A stretch of DNA of 64,000 bases, from contig NC_134398.1 in NCBI RefSeq assembly GCF_050003625.1, positions 196,547,700-196,611,699 on the forward strand. The letters are read 5' to 3'. Of the stretch, positions 1 through 11,115 are shown in pieces; position 1 is the stretch's first letter; the number at the start of each line of letters is the position of its first letter. Below the pieces are notes generated by a model, which saw only the letters and a program-made list of their open reading frames with translations, was not told the origin of the DNA and did no database searches. A program made the position numbers and the translations under genes. The stretch comes from Haematobia irritans (Eukaryota > Arthropoda > Insecta > Diptera > Muscidae).

Positions 1-907
1 GACAAACTGTAATTATGGACCGATATGAACCAATTTTTGTATGGTTCTTAGAGGCAATATACTCACACCGCATACCAAATTTCAACCAGATTGAATAAAT
101 TTTGATCCTCCAAGAGGCTCCGCAAGTCAAATCTGGTGGTCGGTTTGTATGGGGCTATATAAAATTACGGACCGATTTGAACCAATTTTTGCATGGTTGT
201 TAGAGACCATATATAAACACCACGTACCGAATTTTAACCGGATCGGATGAAATTTGTTCCTTCAGGAGTCTCCGGAGGTCAAATCTATGGGTCGGTTTAT
301 ATGGAGGCTATATATAATTACGGACCGATTTGAATCAATTTTTGCATGGATGTTAGAGGTCATATATAAACACCACGTACCGAATTTCAACCGGATCGGA
401 TGAAATTTGCTTCTCTTAGAGGCTCCGCAAGCCAAATCTGGGGATCGGTTTATATGGGGGCTATATACAATTATGGACCGATATGGACCAATTTTTGCAT
501 GGTTGTTAGAGACCAAATACAAACACCACCTACCAAATTTCAACCGGATCGGATGAATTTTGCTCTTCCAAGAGGCTCCGGAGTTCAAATCTGGGGATCG
601 GTTTATATGGGGGCTATATATAATTATGGACCGATATGGACCAATTTTTGCATGGTTGTTAGAGACCATATACAACACTATGTACCAAATTTCAACCGGA
701 TCGAATGAAATTTGCTTTTCTAAGAGGCTCCGCAAGCCAAATCTGGTGGTTAGTTTATATGGGGGCTATACTTAAAAGTGCTCCAATATGGCCCATTTGC
801 CATACCAACATCAATACAATACTTATGCCAAGTTTCAAGTCAATAGCTTGTATCATTCGGAAGTTAACGTGATTTTATATACCCCTCATCCTATGGTGGA
901 GGGTATA
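1..907 (-). mobile_element. DINE-1/Helentron-like element, lineage A, truncated by the window edge
   Basis: About five ~153-bp monomers run through this stretch: GGTTTAT/GGTTTGT landmarks fall near 142, 294, 447, 600 and 752. Each carries 'tatatgggggctatat', 'ggaccgatatgg' and 'caaccggatcgg'. The array is followed by the subterminal 'ccaagtttcaagtc...cggaagttaacgtgat' segment and then the TATACCC terminus near 876-907. The conserved GTCCGTC/TATAAAG block expected between them is missing, so this is an internal deletion copy. Open frames across it arise because 153 is a multiple of three, not because it is a gene. Confidence 0.75.
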
Positions 908-953
908 AAAAAAGCGCTTTGGAACGAGTGTGCAATGGCCCTGAGGCTGCTCT

Positions 954-1031
954 TTCTTGGCTTTGGCGTTACATACAAATGCACAAACTTTTTATGAGCT
1001 GAACCACAGTAGTGGTGAAGGGTATAAAAAT
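954..1031 (-). mobile_element. DINE-like terminus fragment, lineage B
   Basis: The stretch 'cttggcgttacatacaaatg...cacagtagtggtgaagggtataaaaa' is the reverse complement of the intact B terminus at 4612-4680. Only the terminal ~75 bp is present. Confidence 0.65.
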
Positions 1032-1159
1032 ATTGTCGTAAGTACAAAGATTTTGTGTCCGTAACATACGAATGATAGTTTTTCTAAGAGCTTTTCTCAT
1101 TGACAAAAAATAGATAAACTTTTCAATTAAGCCGTTTTGTTCTTAGAGTTAGTAATTTG

Positions 1160-2196
1160 GCCATATTTGCTCAATTTGGAGGACTTTGCCTAAATCTTAG
1201 CCGATTTTGACCAAATTTGGTATGCAGTGCTAAAATTGTTACTGTACTCGATTTTGACCAAATTTGGTATACAGTGCCCAGCAAAAAAATTTGGAAGTTC
1301 TTCTTAAGGCACAACTTTAAAAGCACTTCCAAAAATGTCCTCCCAAAGATGTTCTTTATTTTAACTGCACAGGAAATTCATTTGAGTCAATTTTTTATAA
1401 CTCGCTTTTTTCATATTTTTAATGGGAAATTTAAAATTTTATAGTTTCAAATGGGTAAAAAACTGATTAAAAATTAATAAGATAGAGAAAATTATGTAAA
1501 TTTTGGGGGAAAAAATGCTAAATCCTTTCTAGAAAAATTGCGAATTTTTGAAAATATTTGATGTCAAACGTTCCAGACTATAACGCTTGCATTAAAAATC
1601 ATAAAAAAAATTAAAAATTATTTATTCGTCAAAATATTACAAAATTTCTTTATTCACATCCAAATCACTGGATTCGCATCACACCTTAAGAAGTGATGCA
1701 AATTCAGTGCAACGGCTGTTGAAATGGTGGACATCCGTCCTATGACAAGCCCACGTTAAAATCATCGCTTCTGCGCCAATTTGGCACAACTTCCGGATCC
1801 AAAAAGAACATTTTCAATGCTTTTTTGGCGACGCTTTTTTTGCTGGGTGCTAAAATGGTTACTGTACTCGCTGTGCAAAATTTGATTCGGAGTGAAATTT
1901 TGACCACCGATCGTCATATGAGTCTAAATCGGGAGAAAGATTTATTGGGAGCTATATCTAAATTTAAATCGATTTCTACAAAAATTGGCCTGCATTGTTA
2001 CAATATTAATTCTACTTTCAGTACAAAGTTTTTGATCACAAAAATGTGTTCACAGACAGTCGGATGGACTGACGGACATGGGCAGATTGACACTGAACAT
2101 TTTTGCCAAAGACACCATTTGTATATCTCGTCTCCTTCTGAGTCTGTCAAACATATGTACTAACTATCTGTTCCACAGTGTGGCTGCAGGGTATAA
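1160..2196 (-). mobile_element. DINE-like element, lineage B, partial, interrupted by a MITE
   Basis: The right part (1848-2196) has the B signatures: 'gggagctatatctaaat', 'gactgacggacatgg', 'catttttgccaaagacacc', 'ctgttccacagtgtgg' and the 'cagggtata' end. The left part holds a ~46-bp direct repeat ('gattttgaccaaatttggta...' at ~1204 and ~1250). Its second copy is cut by the insertion at 1277-1847. The hairpin end is not visible. Confidence 0.6.
1277..1847. mobile_element. MITE with CCCAGCAAAAAAA inverted ends and apparent GTGC target duplication
   Basis: The ends are inverted repeats: CCCAGCAAAAAAA at 1277 and TTTTTTTGCTGGG ending at 1847. GTGC occurs at 1274-1277 and 1847-1850, so the true ends may be CCAGC...GCTGG with a 4-bp duplication. 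Joining the flanks restores a sequence matching the neighbouring direct-repeat copy ('cagtgctaaaat'). No coding capacity is seen. A related, more decayed copy lies at 57349-57528. The superfamily was not identified. Confidence 0.6.
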
Positions 2197-2396
2197 AATC
2201 CTCAGTAACATATAAATTTTAGCCTATTTTGGAAACCTTTTTATACACTCCACCATAGGATGAGGGGGTAGTTACTCGTAGGTTAAAGTGGCTGCCCGAC
2301 TAAGACTCACTTAGACTATTCAGTTCATTGGGGTACAATAACTTTGTTATTCCGTTTATAATACATGGAAATACTGGTCTCATAACCCACGAAGTA

Positions 2397-3691
2397 AAGG
2401 GTGATACGGTCAAAATTTGGTTAATATAAACTTGACGTATTTCTTTCAATTTTGCATTTAAAAAACCTGAACACCCCTCATTTTGAAGGTGTGTGTGTGT
2501 AGAATGTGTTCCTATTTTGATATTGGAATTCACTCTACAGTTGTCAAAATGCCGTCCAAGCAAGAAGAGCAGCGAAATTTTGCTCGCGCATCGCGAAAAT
2601 CCGAGCTATTCGCACGCAAAGCTGGCAAAATCGCTAGAAGTTGCCAAATCAACCGTTACAAATGTAATTAAAGTGTTTGGGGAACGTTTGTCGACAGCCA
2701 GGAAGTTTGGATCGGGGGGAAATCGAAAACGGGAAGCCGCTGAGACGACAAAGAGAGTTGCCGATAGTTTCAAGCGAACCCCTAACCTCTCTCTCCGAGA
2801 TGCCGCAAATAAACTGGGTGTATCGTCTACAACCGTGCATCGAGCCAAAAAACAAGCCGGACTATCGACTTACAAGAAGGTAGTGACTCCAAATCGCGAT
2901 GATAAACAAAATACGACGGCCAAAGCGCTATCCCGGAGGCTGCACACGACGATGCTGACGAAGTTTGACTGCGTGGTAATGGACGACGAAACCTACGTCA
3001 AGGCCGACTACAAGCAGTTTTCGGGACAGGAGTTTTATACGGCAAAAGGAAGGGGAAAGGTAGCAGATATTTTCAAGCACATAAAACTGTCAAAGTTCGC
3101 AAAGAAATATCTGGTTTGGCAAGCCATCTGTACCTGTGGCTTGAAAAGCAGCATCTTCATAGCTTCCGGGACTGTCAACAAAGAAATTTACGTGAAAAAG
3201 TGTTTGAATAAACGTCTGCTGCCTTTCCTGAAGCAACACGGTTGTTCCGTACTGTTTTGACCGGATTTGGCATCTTGCCATTACGGTAAAAAGGCCATGG
3301 AGTGGTACGCCGCCAACAACGTGCAGGTGGTTCCCAAGGACAAGAACCCTCCCAACACGCCAGAGCTCCGCCCAATTGAGAAATACTGGGCTATTGTCAA
3401 GCGGAACCAAAAGAAGACCAAACAAAACTGCTAAGGACGAGCAGCAGTTCAAGGCAAACTGGCTTTCTGCGGCGAAGAAGGTGGACAAGGTGGTTGTACA
3501 AAATCTGATGGCAGGTGTCAAGTGTGAGGTCCGGCAATTCGGATTTGGAAAAGCGAAAGCCTAACTGAATATTTTTCCTGAATTTTATACTAATTGAACT
3601 TGAAAAAGAAATTTATTTTGATTTTTTAAATAAACGATTTCACCGATTTACACGCGTTTCCCCTTGACCAAATTTTGACCGTATCACTCTT
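2397..3691 (+). mobile_element. Tc1/mariner transposon, DD37E type
   Basis: The 1,295-bp element lies between TA dinucleotides at 2395-2396 and 3692-3693. Its inverted repeats begin AAGGGTGATACGGTCAAAAT (left) and AAGAGTGATACGGTCAAAAT (right, reverse complement) and match over ~25 bp. It landed inside the DINE sequence 'cataaagTAtatatattctggg'. Residue spacing in the decayed transposase, 37 residues between the second D and the E of the PIE motif, points to the DD37E (ITmD37E) group. Confidence 0.85.
2549..3564 (+). pseudogene. DD37E transposase pseudogene
   Basis: The start is probably ATG at 2549 (MPSKQEEQR). Two helix-turn-helix regions are recognisable, around 'HAKLAKSLEVAKSTVTNVIK' and 'LSLRDAANKLGVSSTTVHRA'. 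The catalytic motifs are VMDDETYVKADY (first D), PDLASCHYG (second D) and ELRPIEKYW (E). Three lesions disable it: a frameshift near 2560-2585 just after the start, an in-frame TGA at 3258-3260 directly before PDLASCHYG (a Trp codon in related proteins), and a frameshift near 3410-3425 after which the C-terminus (TAKDEQQF...GFGKAKA) continues in another frame. The product would be a nuclear cut-and-paste transposase; this copy is inactive. Confidence 0.85.
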
Positions 3692-3817
3692 TACATATAT
3701 TCTGGGTCGTGGTAAAATTCTGAGTTGATCTAACTGTCCGCCCGACCGTTGGGCTGTCCGCCCGGCGGTCCGTCCGGCTTTGAAAATCACACTAACAAGC
3801 TATAGCTAATATAGCTA

Positions 3818-4072
3818 AAAGTTTTTCAGCGGTGGATTATCCCACCTCAGTAATTCTGGTGACATTTCTGAGGGTTTCAAAGCTTCTAAGTGGTTTCTCT
3901 GCAATGTGGAACGCCTTTAGGACACGGCTATAAAAAGGAGGTCCCTTGTCATTGAGGTTAACATGGAATCGAGCAGCACTCAGTGATAAGAGAGAAGTTC
4001 ACCAATGTGATATCGCAATGGACTGAATAGTCTAAGTGTGCCTGATACATCGGGCCGCCACCTAACCTAACA
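3818..4072 (+). mobile_element. tRNA-derived SINE, 5'-truncated copy
   Basis: It starts at 'agtttttcagcggtggatta', so the tRNA-like promoter part is missing, and ends in CCTAACCTAA. Imperfect target duplications flank it: TAATATAGCTA at 3807-3817 and TAATATATAGCTA at 4073-4085. It is inserted in the lineage A element. 5' truncation is typical of LINE-driven retroposition. Confidence 0.8.
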
Positions 4073-4611
4073 TAATATATAGCTATTGATTTGGAAATTG
4101 ATGTAAGTCGGACGGTCCCCTTATAAAACGACACCCATATTTGCGTCCCGAAGCCTCTTAAAAAAGGAATTTTCATCCGATCTGTTTTAAATTTGGTACA
4201 TGATTTTAGTATACGCAAAATTTTTTCCATGCCAGTTCAGAATTATATATTGGCGCCATATAAACCGATGCCCAGATTTCATGTGAAGATCATCTTGGAG
4301 GACAAAATTTTCATTTGAAATTTGGTTTTTGACATTAGTGACAACTATGCAAAAATTGATTAATATCGATCCAGAATTATAGGTATATAGCCCCCATTTA
4401 ACCCGAACCCCAGAATGTGATTTCCGAAACCTCATGGAGAAAAAAATTTCACCCGATCCCGTTGAAAAGTTGCCCAATGTGTTAGAAGTTTAAGATGCCT
4501 TGCCAGAGGCAATAGTTATCACAACCCTGGTATTTCAATAGGGGATGGTAATCTTTTGTAGAAATTTGTACGCAACCATGGTGGAGAGTAGATAAGATTT
4601 TTATACCCTTC

Positions 4612-6463
4612 ACCACTACTGTGGTACAGGGTATAATAAGTTTGTGCATTTGTATGTAACGCCAAGAAATAGTGGTCATAGACCCATCTTTTAGTATACC
4701 GATCGGCTTAGAATTAAATTCTGAGTCGAATTAGCGATGTCCCTCTGTTTGTCTGTCCGTCTGTCTGTATATGTAATTTTGTGCACAAAGTACAGCTCGC
4801 AATTTAAGTCCGATCGTCCTCAAATTTGGCATAGGGCCGTTTCTTGGGACAGAGACAATCGCTATTGGTTTTGGAAAAAATCGGTTCAGATTTAGATATA
4901 GCTGCAATATATATTTATCCCCGATGTGGTCATAGTTAGCGTGTTTATCAACCGATTTTCTTGAAATACCGTACATCCAAATATTTTATGAATCTCGAAA
5001 ATCTTGCAAAATATCAGCCAAATCGGTTCAGATTTAGATATAGCTCCCATATATATCTTTCGTCCGATTTAGACTCATATGACCACAGAGGCCAAAGTTT
5101 ACTACCGATCTTCGTGAAATTTTGCACAGAGGGTAGAATTGGCATTCTACCAATGCTTGGTACACTTGATTGAAATCGGTTCACATTTAGATATAGCTCC
5201 CATATATATCTTTCGTCCGTTTTGAACTTATATGGCCACAAAAGCCAGAGTTTTGCCGTGATTTGCTTCAAATTTTGCACAAGAGGTACGTTTAATAGTA
5301 TCGTTAAGTGTGTCAAATTTTGTTAAAATCGGTTCAGATTTAGATATAGCTCACATATATATCTTTCACCCGATTTGGACTTATATGGTCTCAAAAGCCA
5401 GAGTTTTGCCCTGACTTACTACAAATTTTGTACAAGCGGTACTTTTTACGATACTATTGTATCGTATGGTCAAATATGGTCAAAATCGATTCAGATTTAG
5501 ATATAGCTACCATATATATCTTTCGTCCGATTTGAACTTATATGGCGTCAAAATCCAGGGTTTTGCCGTGATTTGCTTCAAATTTCGCACAAGGAGTACG
5601 TTTAGTAGTATAGGTAATTGTGCCAAATTTGGTTAAATTCGGTTCAGATATGGCTCCCATATATATCTCCCGTCCGATTTGAACTCATAAGACTAGGGGG
5701 GCCAAAGATATACTCCCATTTACGTGAAATTTCGCATAGATAGCAGAATTATTATTCTAACTATGCATGTCAAATTTAGTCAAAATCGGTTCAGATTGCA
5801 TAAAGCTCCCATATATACGTACCACAGAGTTGGGGGAATATGGTAGACTGTTTCATATTGTAGACCCATTTTCAATGGGATTTCCTCCATATGGTCAAAA
5901 TTCTCACATTTTACACAAAATTCTGTGATGATTTCCCCATATCTTAGCCATATCCTACACACTGCAATGCCAAAATTTCCACAGAACGGATGACTTTTAA
6001 ATAAGGCTCCAAGTCGCCCGACTAGACCAAATAATATATCACAATCCACACTTGACCACATATCTTGGCGAGATCTAACCAATATCCTTGTAATCGCCAC
6101 TGCAATAATTGTAAATATTACTCTAATTGTCCTACATCTCCAATACATATGTATCGCCTGAAAAATCATAAATCTCTTTTGTACAATTGCATTAAAATTT
6201 CTCTCTCTTCATATTTCCCATATTTTTTACTAACATTGTGTTTCATCCCATGGCGTTAGCCGATTTAAATTTTAATTATAGAGTTTTTGTAGAAGTACAA
6301 AAAATTTTTTCCATTAAAAGTATTTGTATCTGGAAATGCAAACCTTTATATAGCTCCCAGCAAATTTTAAGTAGTTGAGATGGTAACACAAATGTTTGTC
6401 TACATAGTGGTGAAGGGTATAATATAGTCGGCTCCGCCCGACTTTAGACTTTCCTTACTTGTT
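4612..6463 (+). mobile_element. DINE-like element, lineage B, near-complete
   Basis: It opens with TATACCCTTCACCACTACTG folding back on 'cagggtata'. A GTCCGTCTGTC-type block follows at 4745-4770, then 153-bp monomers: 'tcggttca' falls at 5023, 5176 and 5329. The end is a hairpin, AGTCGGCTCCGCCCGACT, followed by 'cttacttgtt' at 6463. Structure and end motifs resemble INE-1/DINE-1 of Drosophila, whose 3' region also has a short GACT-type hairpin before CTTGTT. About 6100-6400 is diverged and holds no gene. Confidence 0.75.
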
Positions 6464-7728
6464 CTGTATATATTTGATAATTTTTTGTATAAGTATTATA
6501 GACTACCAGTACGTTTCATACACCTCTACATCATTTTTATACATCACCTCGTAATTATGAACCTATGCTACTCAAAAATCTATGCGGCATATGTTTTGTT
6601 TCACGAGTGTCATAGGATTTGTATGTTTTTTTTTTGTCCCTGACATTCTAAAGCCCAACGAACAAAAAAGAGGCTGGCCCGTTGGCAACAAAAAGCCAAC
6701 AAACATTAAGCGACAAAGTCAAATGTCAGTGCCATTAATGGCTGAGAAAATTAAAATGGTTTGTTTGTTGTTTTTTGCTTGTTGGTGCTGTGTTGTTCTA
6801 TCTGAGTAAACTCAGCTATGTGGTGCGTTTCGATTTGCCCTTACCAAAGAGTTTTTTCCCCAACCCACTTTGGTTTTGAATATAAACTTTTGTATTCATT
6901 ATATTTTATTTTTAACGCTTTCCTCTTTTACATTTGATTTTCAGGGCACACAACCATTGTGAGTGTGTGTGGGGGTGAGTCTAAAAAAAGGAGTAAACAA
7001 AATAATTTTTTTTTCATGTGATTTTGTTGTGTTGTTTTTTTTTTCTCAACCTTGCTTTATTGTAACGGAAGTGTGTGGGCAAAGTGAGACAACTTCCGGT
7101 TAAGGTTATTTTATTCTTTTGTATTTGTGCGGAGGGCCTGGCTCATAACGGATTCGTTCACAAAACACACACACATATAAGCGCAAAAGTGTACCCACTC
7201 TCATAACCTTTTACAAGAGATATTCTTAGAAAAATTACAAATTAAAATGAATTCTGTTGTTGTTTTTGTTGGTACATGTGGTACCGTTTGTTTTATTTTT
7301 TGAGGAAATGTAAAAAAATGTATATCCTTGGAAGAAGACATTCCTGCCTTTTTTTGTGTATAAAAATTTAAAAGTTTTTTTTTGTTTTCGTAAGGTCTAT
7401 AGAGGTTGAGAAGACTGTGGGTATGAACCAAATTAACATGACTTCTACAGTAAATTACTAATTATAAATACAGACAATTAGTCTAGTAATGAAGGCGGAG
7501 CAGGCTGGTAAGCATATCTAATGTCAGAGATTGCAACTGAACTGGGAATGGAGTCTAAAGGGGTTTTGAATAATTTAACAATTTCATGAAAATTGTCAAG
7601 TCTCCTGATGAAGTTAAGTTATGGCATAAATATCCTTGCAGTGATTAGCGTAGAGTGTGCATTTAAGACAGAATTTCCTGTGGAAATTGTTCTTATGAAT
7701 ATGCTACTCTATATGTTATTTTACTTTT
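6464..7728. other. Unassigned region, no gene seen
   Basis: AT-rich sequence with T-runs and short TG/CA tracts (near 6960 and 7165). Short open frames here show no recognisable domains. It could be intronic or intergenic. Confidence 0.4.
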
Positions 7729-8019
7729 TATACCCTCCACCATAGGATGGGGGTATATTAACTTTGTCATTCCGTTTGTAACACATCGAAATATTGCTGT
7801 AAGACCCCATAAAGTATATATATTCGGGGTCGTGGTGAAATTCTGAGTCGATCTAAGCATGTCCGTCCGCCCGTCTGTCCGTCTGTCCGGCTGTCCGACC
7901 GTCTGTGGAAATCACGCTAACTTCCGAACGAAACAAGCTATCGACTTGAAACTTGGCACAAGTAGTTGTTATTGATGTAGGTCGGATGGTATTGAAAATG
8001 GGCCATATCGGACCACGTT

Positions 8020-8800
8020 TACGTATAGCCCCCATATAAACCCCCATATTAAACCCGGAGCAGCAAAATTCATCCGATCCGGTTGAAATTTGGTACGTGG
8101 TCTTAGTATACGGTCTCTAACAACCATGCAAAAATTGGTCCATATCGGTCCATAATTATATATAGCCCCCATATAAACCGATCCCCAGATTTGACCTCCG
8201 GAGCCTCTTGGAGGGGCAAAATTCATCCGATCCGATTGAAATTTGGTACCTGATGTTAGTATACAGTTTTTAACAACCATGCAAAAATTGGTCCATATCG
8301 GTCCATAATTATATATAGCCCCCATATAAACCGATCCCCAGATTTGACCTCCGGAGCCTCTTGGAGGGGCAAAATTCATCCGATCCGGTTGAAATTTGGT
8401 ACCTGATGTTAGTTTACGGCCTCTAATAACCATGCAAAAATTGGTCCATATCGGTCCATAATTATATATAGCCCCCATATAAACCGATCCCCAGATTTGA
8501 CCTCCGGAGCCTCTTGGAAGAGCAAAATTCATCCGATCCAGTTGAAATTTGGTACATGGTGTTAGTATATGGTCTCTAACAACCATGCAAAAATTGGTCC
8601 ATATCGGTCCATAATTATATATAGTTCCCATATAAACCGTCCTCAGATTTGACGTCCGGAACCTCTTGGAGGAGCAAAAGTCATCCGATACGGTTGAAAT
8701 TTGGTACATTTTGTCAATATATGGCCTCTAACAGCCATGTAAAAATTGGTCCATATCGGTCTTTAGTTATACATAGCCGATGACTTATTACACAAAAATT
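8020..8800 (+). repeat. 153-bp tandem array, lineage A
   Basis: About five monomers containing 'cgatccggttgaaatttggta', 'aaccatgcaaaaattgg' and 'atagcccccatataaaccga'. Central monomers are almost identical, implying recent local homogenisation. The 246-residue open frame on the minus strand is a product of the 51-codon period. Confidence 0.85.
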
Positions 8801-8821
8801 GGTCCATATCGCCAAAAATAA

Positions 8822-9325
8822 TCTACCAAAACTTTATTTCCATAGAAAATTTTGTCAAATTTTATTACTATAGAAAGTTTTGTCAAAATTTCATTTCTAT
8901 AGAAAGTTTTGTCAAAAGTTTATTTCTATACAAATGTTTGTCAAAATTTTATTTCTATAGAAAATTTTGTAAAAAATTTATTTCTGTAGAAAATTTTGTC
9001 AACATTTTATTTCTATACAAAATTTTGTCAAAATTTCATTTCTATACAAAATTTTGTCAACATTTTATTTCTATAGAAATTTTTGTCAAAATTGTATTGC
9101 TATAGAAAATTTTGTCAACATTTTACTTCCATAGAAAATTTTGTCAACATTTTATTTCTATAGAAAATTTTGTCAAGTTTTTATTTCTATAGAAAATTTT
9201 GTCAAATTTTTATTTCTATAGAAAATTTTGTCAAAATTTTATTTCTATAGAAAATTTTGTCAAGGTTTCATTTCTATAGAAAATTTTGTCAAAATTTTAT
9301 TTCTATAGAAAATTTTGTCAAACTA
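8822..9325 (+). repeat. 29-bp tandem array
   Basis: About 17 copies of a unit built from 'tttctatagaaaa' and 'ttttgtcaaaatttta'; landmarks at 9242, 9271 and 9300 give the 29-bp period. Each unit holds the perfect palindrome TTTTCTATAGAAAA and the near-palindrome ATTTTGTCAAAAT. Confidence 0.9.
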
Positions 9326-9357
9326 GATTATATACGTATTTAATCGCCTTTTTTTGT

Positions 9358-9567
9358 TGATTTATTTGGTTTCTTATTCGATCTTTTTCTGTTTTAATAA
9401 AAATGCTTTATTTTGTCAAGCTTGAGATCTGTTTTGTTTTTATTCTTTTCAATTCATCCGTCCTAATATTTCGCAATTTTCTTTGAATTGCTTCATCAGA
9501 GGTGTATGATATATGCGTCAATCACTACACAAAATTCTTATTAGAGCATCACTGCTCTCGTCAGCTT
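9358..9567 (-). mobile_element. Short retroposed insert carrying a hammerhead-like motif
   Basis: Other lineage A copies run directly from the 29-bp array into 'ggccttttttagtttaatatata'. Here ~210 bp is inserted at that point, between CTTTTTTTGTT on the left and CTTTTTTGTT on the right, which look like target duplications. No coding capacity. The hammerhead-like core on the minus strand suggests a fragment of a Penelope-like element or a small retrozyme-like element. Confidence 0.45.
9462..9505 (-). ncRNA. Hammerhead-ribozyme-like core, probably degenerate
   Basis: Read on the minus strand: CTGATGA (9499-9493), a stem GCAATT (9491-9486) pairing with AATTGC (9478-9473), then GAAA (9472-9469), then AGG (9464-9462) that can pair with CCT just before CTGATGA. 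These are the conserved hammerhead core pieces. Stem III would be only one base pair and an extra A follows CTGATGA, so activity is doubtful. Confidence 0.4.
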
Positions 9568-9984
9568 TCTTTTTTGTTAATATATACCCCCTATGGGCTA
9601 ACTTACAATTTAGAAGACAGTGTTAAAAAGTTTTACGATACCTTGCCATCGGCAAGTGTTATCGCAACCCAAGTAATTCGATTGTGGATGACAGCCTTTA
9701 GTAGAAGTTCCTACGCAATCCATGGTGGAGGGTACATAAGATTCGGCCTGGCCGAACTTACGGCCGTATATACTTGTTAATTTTACTGCGTAAAAGCAAA
9801 AAAAAAATTGAATACGAGCGAGTAATCATCGGCCTTTACGGCGGCTCTCAATATTACAATCAGCGACGCTTGATTTCTGGTGGCCAATCGAAGATGTACA
9901 TTTTCAGCTGACCACAAACTGCTAAATTTAGAATGGTCTTTCAAATTTTGGAACGGGTTAAAATTTACATTGTTGGACATTAAA

Positions 9985-11115
9985 CCGCCAACACACTTAC
10001 GAGTAATACGAACTGAAGAAAATATCGCAGATGTATCGGCCAGTGTTAATGATGGCCAACCATCCTCGATTCATGCTGCCGGGGCGCACCCTGTTACTCA
10101 ACAACATCTAAATCCTTTTTGGGCAAGGATTTAGATGTGAAGCCTTACAGCTGGTGCCAGAATTGAAACCAAACGATCGACCGCAACGCAGAATTTTTAT
10201 TGAATGAACTCTCGGAAAGTTGGTCGAAGGACCACTTTTTTACCGTGCATCTTCGGCATGGATCTTCAGTTCAGCGACGTTGCTTTTTTTGGCTTAATGG
10301 GTACGTCGATTTTGAAGTGAATATCATCCACAAGCATTGCAGAAGATGTCAATGTCTCCAGAAAACCTCCCGTTTTTGTGCGGTTTATGGGCATCTTCGA
10401 AGTTAATGATCAGCGAATCGTAACGTAACTACGAATGCTGAGGTACCATATATCAATTTCATAACATTCCCTATAACCTCTTTATTATCAAGCCAAACGG
10501 AGAGCACTTCCCAAAAAGTCACCTAAGGAAGAGGTCCTTGTCTCCGACCAAATATGAAGAAATCAGGTACCCCATATTCATTTCATAACTTCCCCATTTT
10601 TGCATAAAATACAAGAGCTTGACTTGTGCCACCGTGGTGCGTGCAATGGTTAGCATACCCGCCTTGCATACACAAGGTCGTGGGTTCGATTCTTGCTATG
10701 ACCAAACACCAAAAAGTAGTTCAGCGGTGGATTATCTCACCTCAGTAATGCTGGTGACATTTCTGGGGGTTTCAAAGCTTCTACAAGTGGTTTCACTGGA
10801 ATGTGGAACGCCGTTCGGACTCGGCTATAAAATGGAGGTACCTTGTCATTGAGCTTAACATGGAATCGGGCAGCACTCAGTGATAAGAGAGAAGTTCACC
10901 ACTGTGGTATCACAATGGACTGAATAGTCTAAGTGAGCCTGATACATCGGACTGCCACATAACCTAACCTAATCTAACCTTGACTTGTATGACTTGCTGT
11001 TTCAACGCGTTCGGGATTGGCCGCCTAGATCTTGCGATTTATATTATCTTTTGTGGGGCTATGTTAAACCTCATCTCTATATAGGCAAGCCCACTTCAAT
11101 TGACGAATTCGAAGG
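9985..11115 (+). pseudogene. Old DD41D mariner transposase relic, split by a SINE
   Basis: Fragments in shifting frames match the same transposase type as the copies at 47460 and 50635: 'RTEENIADVSASVND' near 10010-10055, 'DVKPYSW' near 10135, a degenerate FWLNGYVD around 10285-10310, and after the SINE 'DWPPRSCDL..LLWGYVK' near 11018-11070. The central catalytic region is missing or unreadable. Several stops and frameshifts show it is long dead. Terminal repeats were not located. Confidence 0.7.
10628..10979 (+). mobile_element. tRNA-derived SINE, full-length copy
   Basis: It begins GCCACCGTGGTGC and has a B-box-like GGTTCGATTCT near 10684. It continues through the body 'cagcggtggattatctcacc' and 'gcactcagtgataagagag' to a CCTAACCTAATC-type tail. 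The target duplication TTGACTTGT lies at 10619-10627 and 10980-10988. It interrupts the mariner relic. A 4-base 'gtgc' repeat inside the A-box region is a private change. Confidence 0.9.

Larger units (their letters stand above)
2242..4597 (+). mobile_element. DINE-like element, lineage A, split by a Tc1/mariner element and a SINE
   Basis: The TATAC..CTCCACCATAGGATG terminus lies at 2242. The GTCCGCC block resumes at 3694 after the mariner insertion. The 153-bp-type sequence ('atagcccccat', 'ccgatcccgttgaaa') follows to ~4490. The hairpin-proximal segment ('gccttgccagaggcaatagt', 'caaccatggtggag') ends near 4597, where the next element starts. The GC hairpin itself is missing. Two younger insertions sit inside, so the order of events can be read. 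Confidence 0.7.
7729..9778 (+). mobile_element. DINE-like element, lineage A, near-complete with both arrays
   Basis: In order: TATACCCTCCACCATAGG terminus; 'ccccataaagtatatatatt' and 'gtccgtccgcccgtctgtcc' block; 'gaacgaaacaagctatcgac'; a 153-bp array; a 29-bp array; a spacer; and the hairpin TTCGGCCTGGCCGAA with ACGGCCGT, then 'atacttgtt' at 9778. The TATAAAGTATATATATTC...GTCCGTC block is what links this family to Drosophila DINE-1. It is the clearest reference copy here, and it carries a separate ~210-bp insertion at 9358-9567. Confidence 0.8.

Noticed and set aside
2493..3260. Intact 255-residue transposase starting at 2493
   Set aside because: The N-terminal part of that frame is out-of-frame translation upstream of the real start at 2549, and its end is a premature TGA; the gene is broken.
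6582..6809. 75-residue frame with two hydrophobic stretches
   Set aside because: The hydrophobic parts come from T-runs; no family resemblance.
7610..7640. CTGATGAAG string as a third hammerhead
   Set aside because: No GAAA or stem II partner follows it.
7969..8709. 246-residue minus-strand open frame
   Set aside because: Same 51-codon artefact of the DINE A array.
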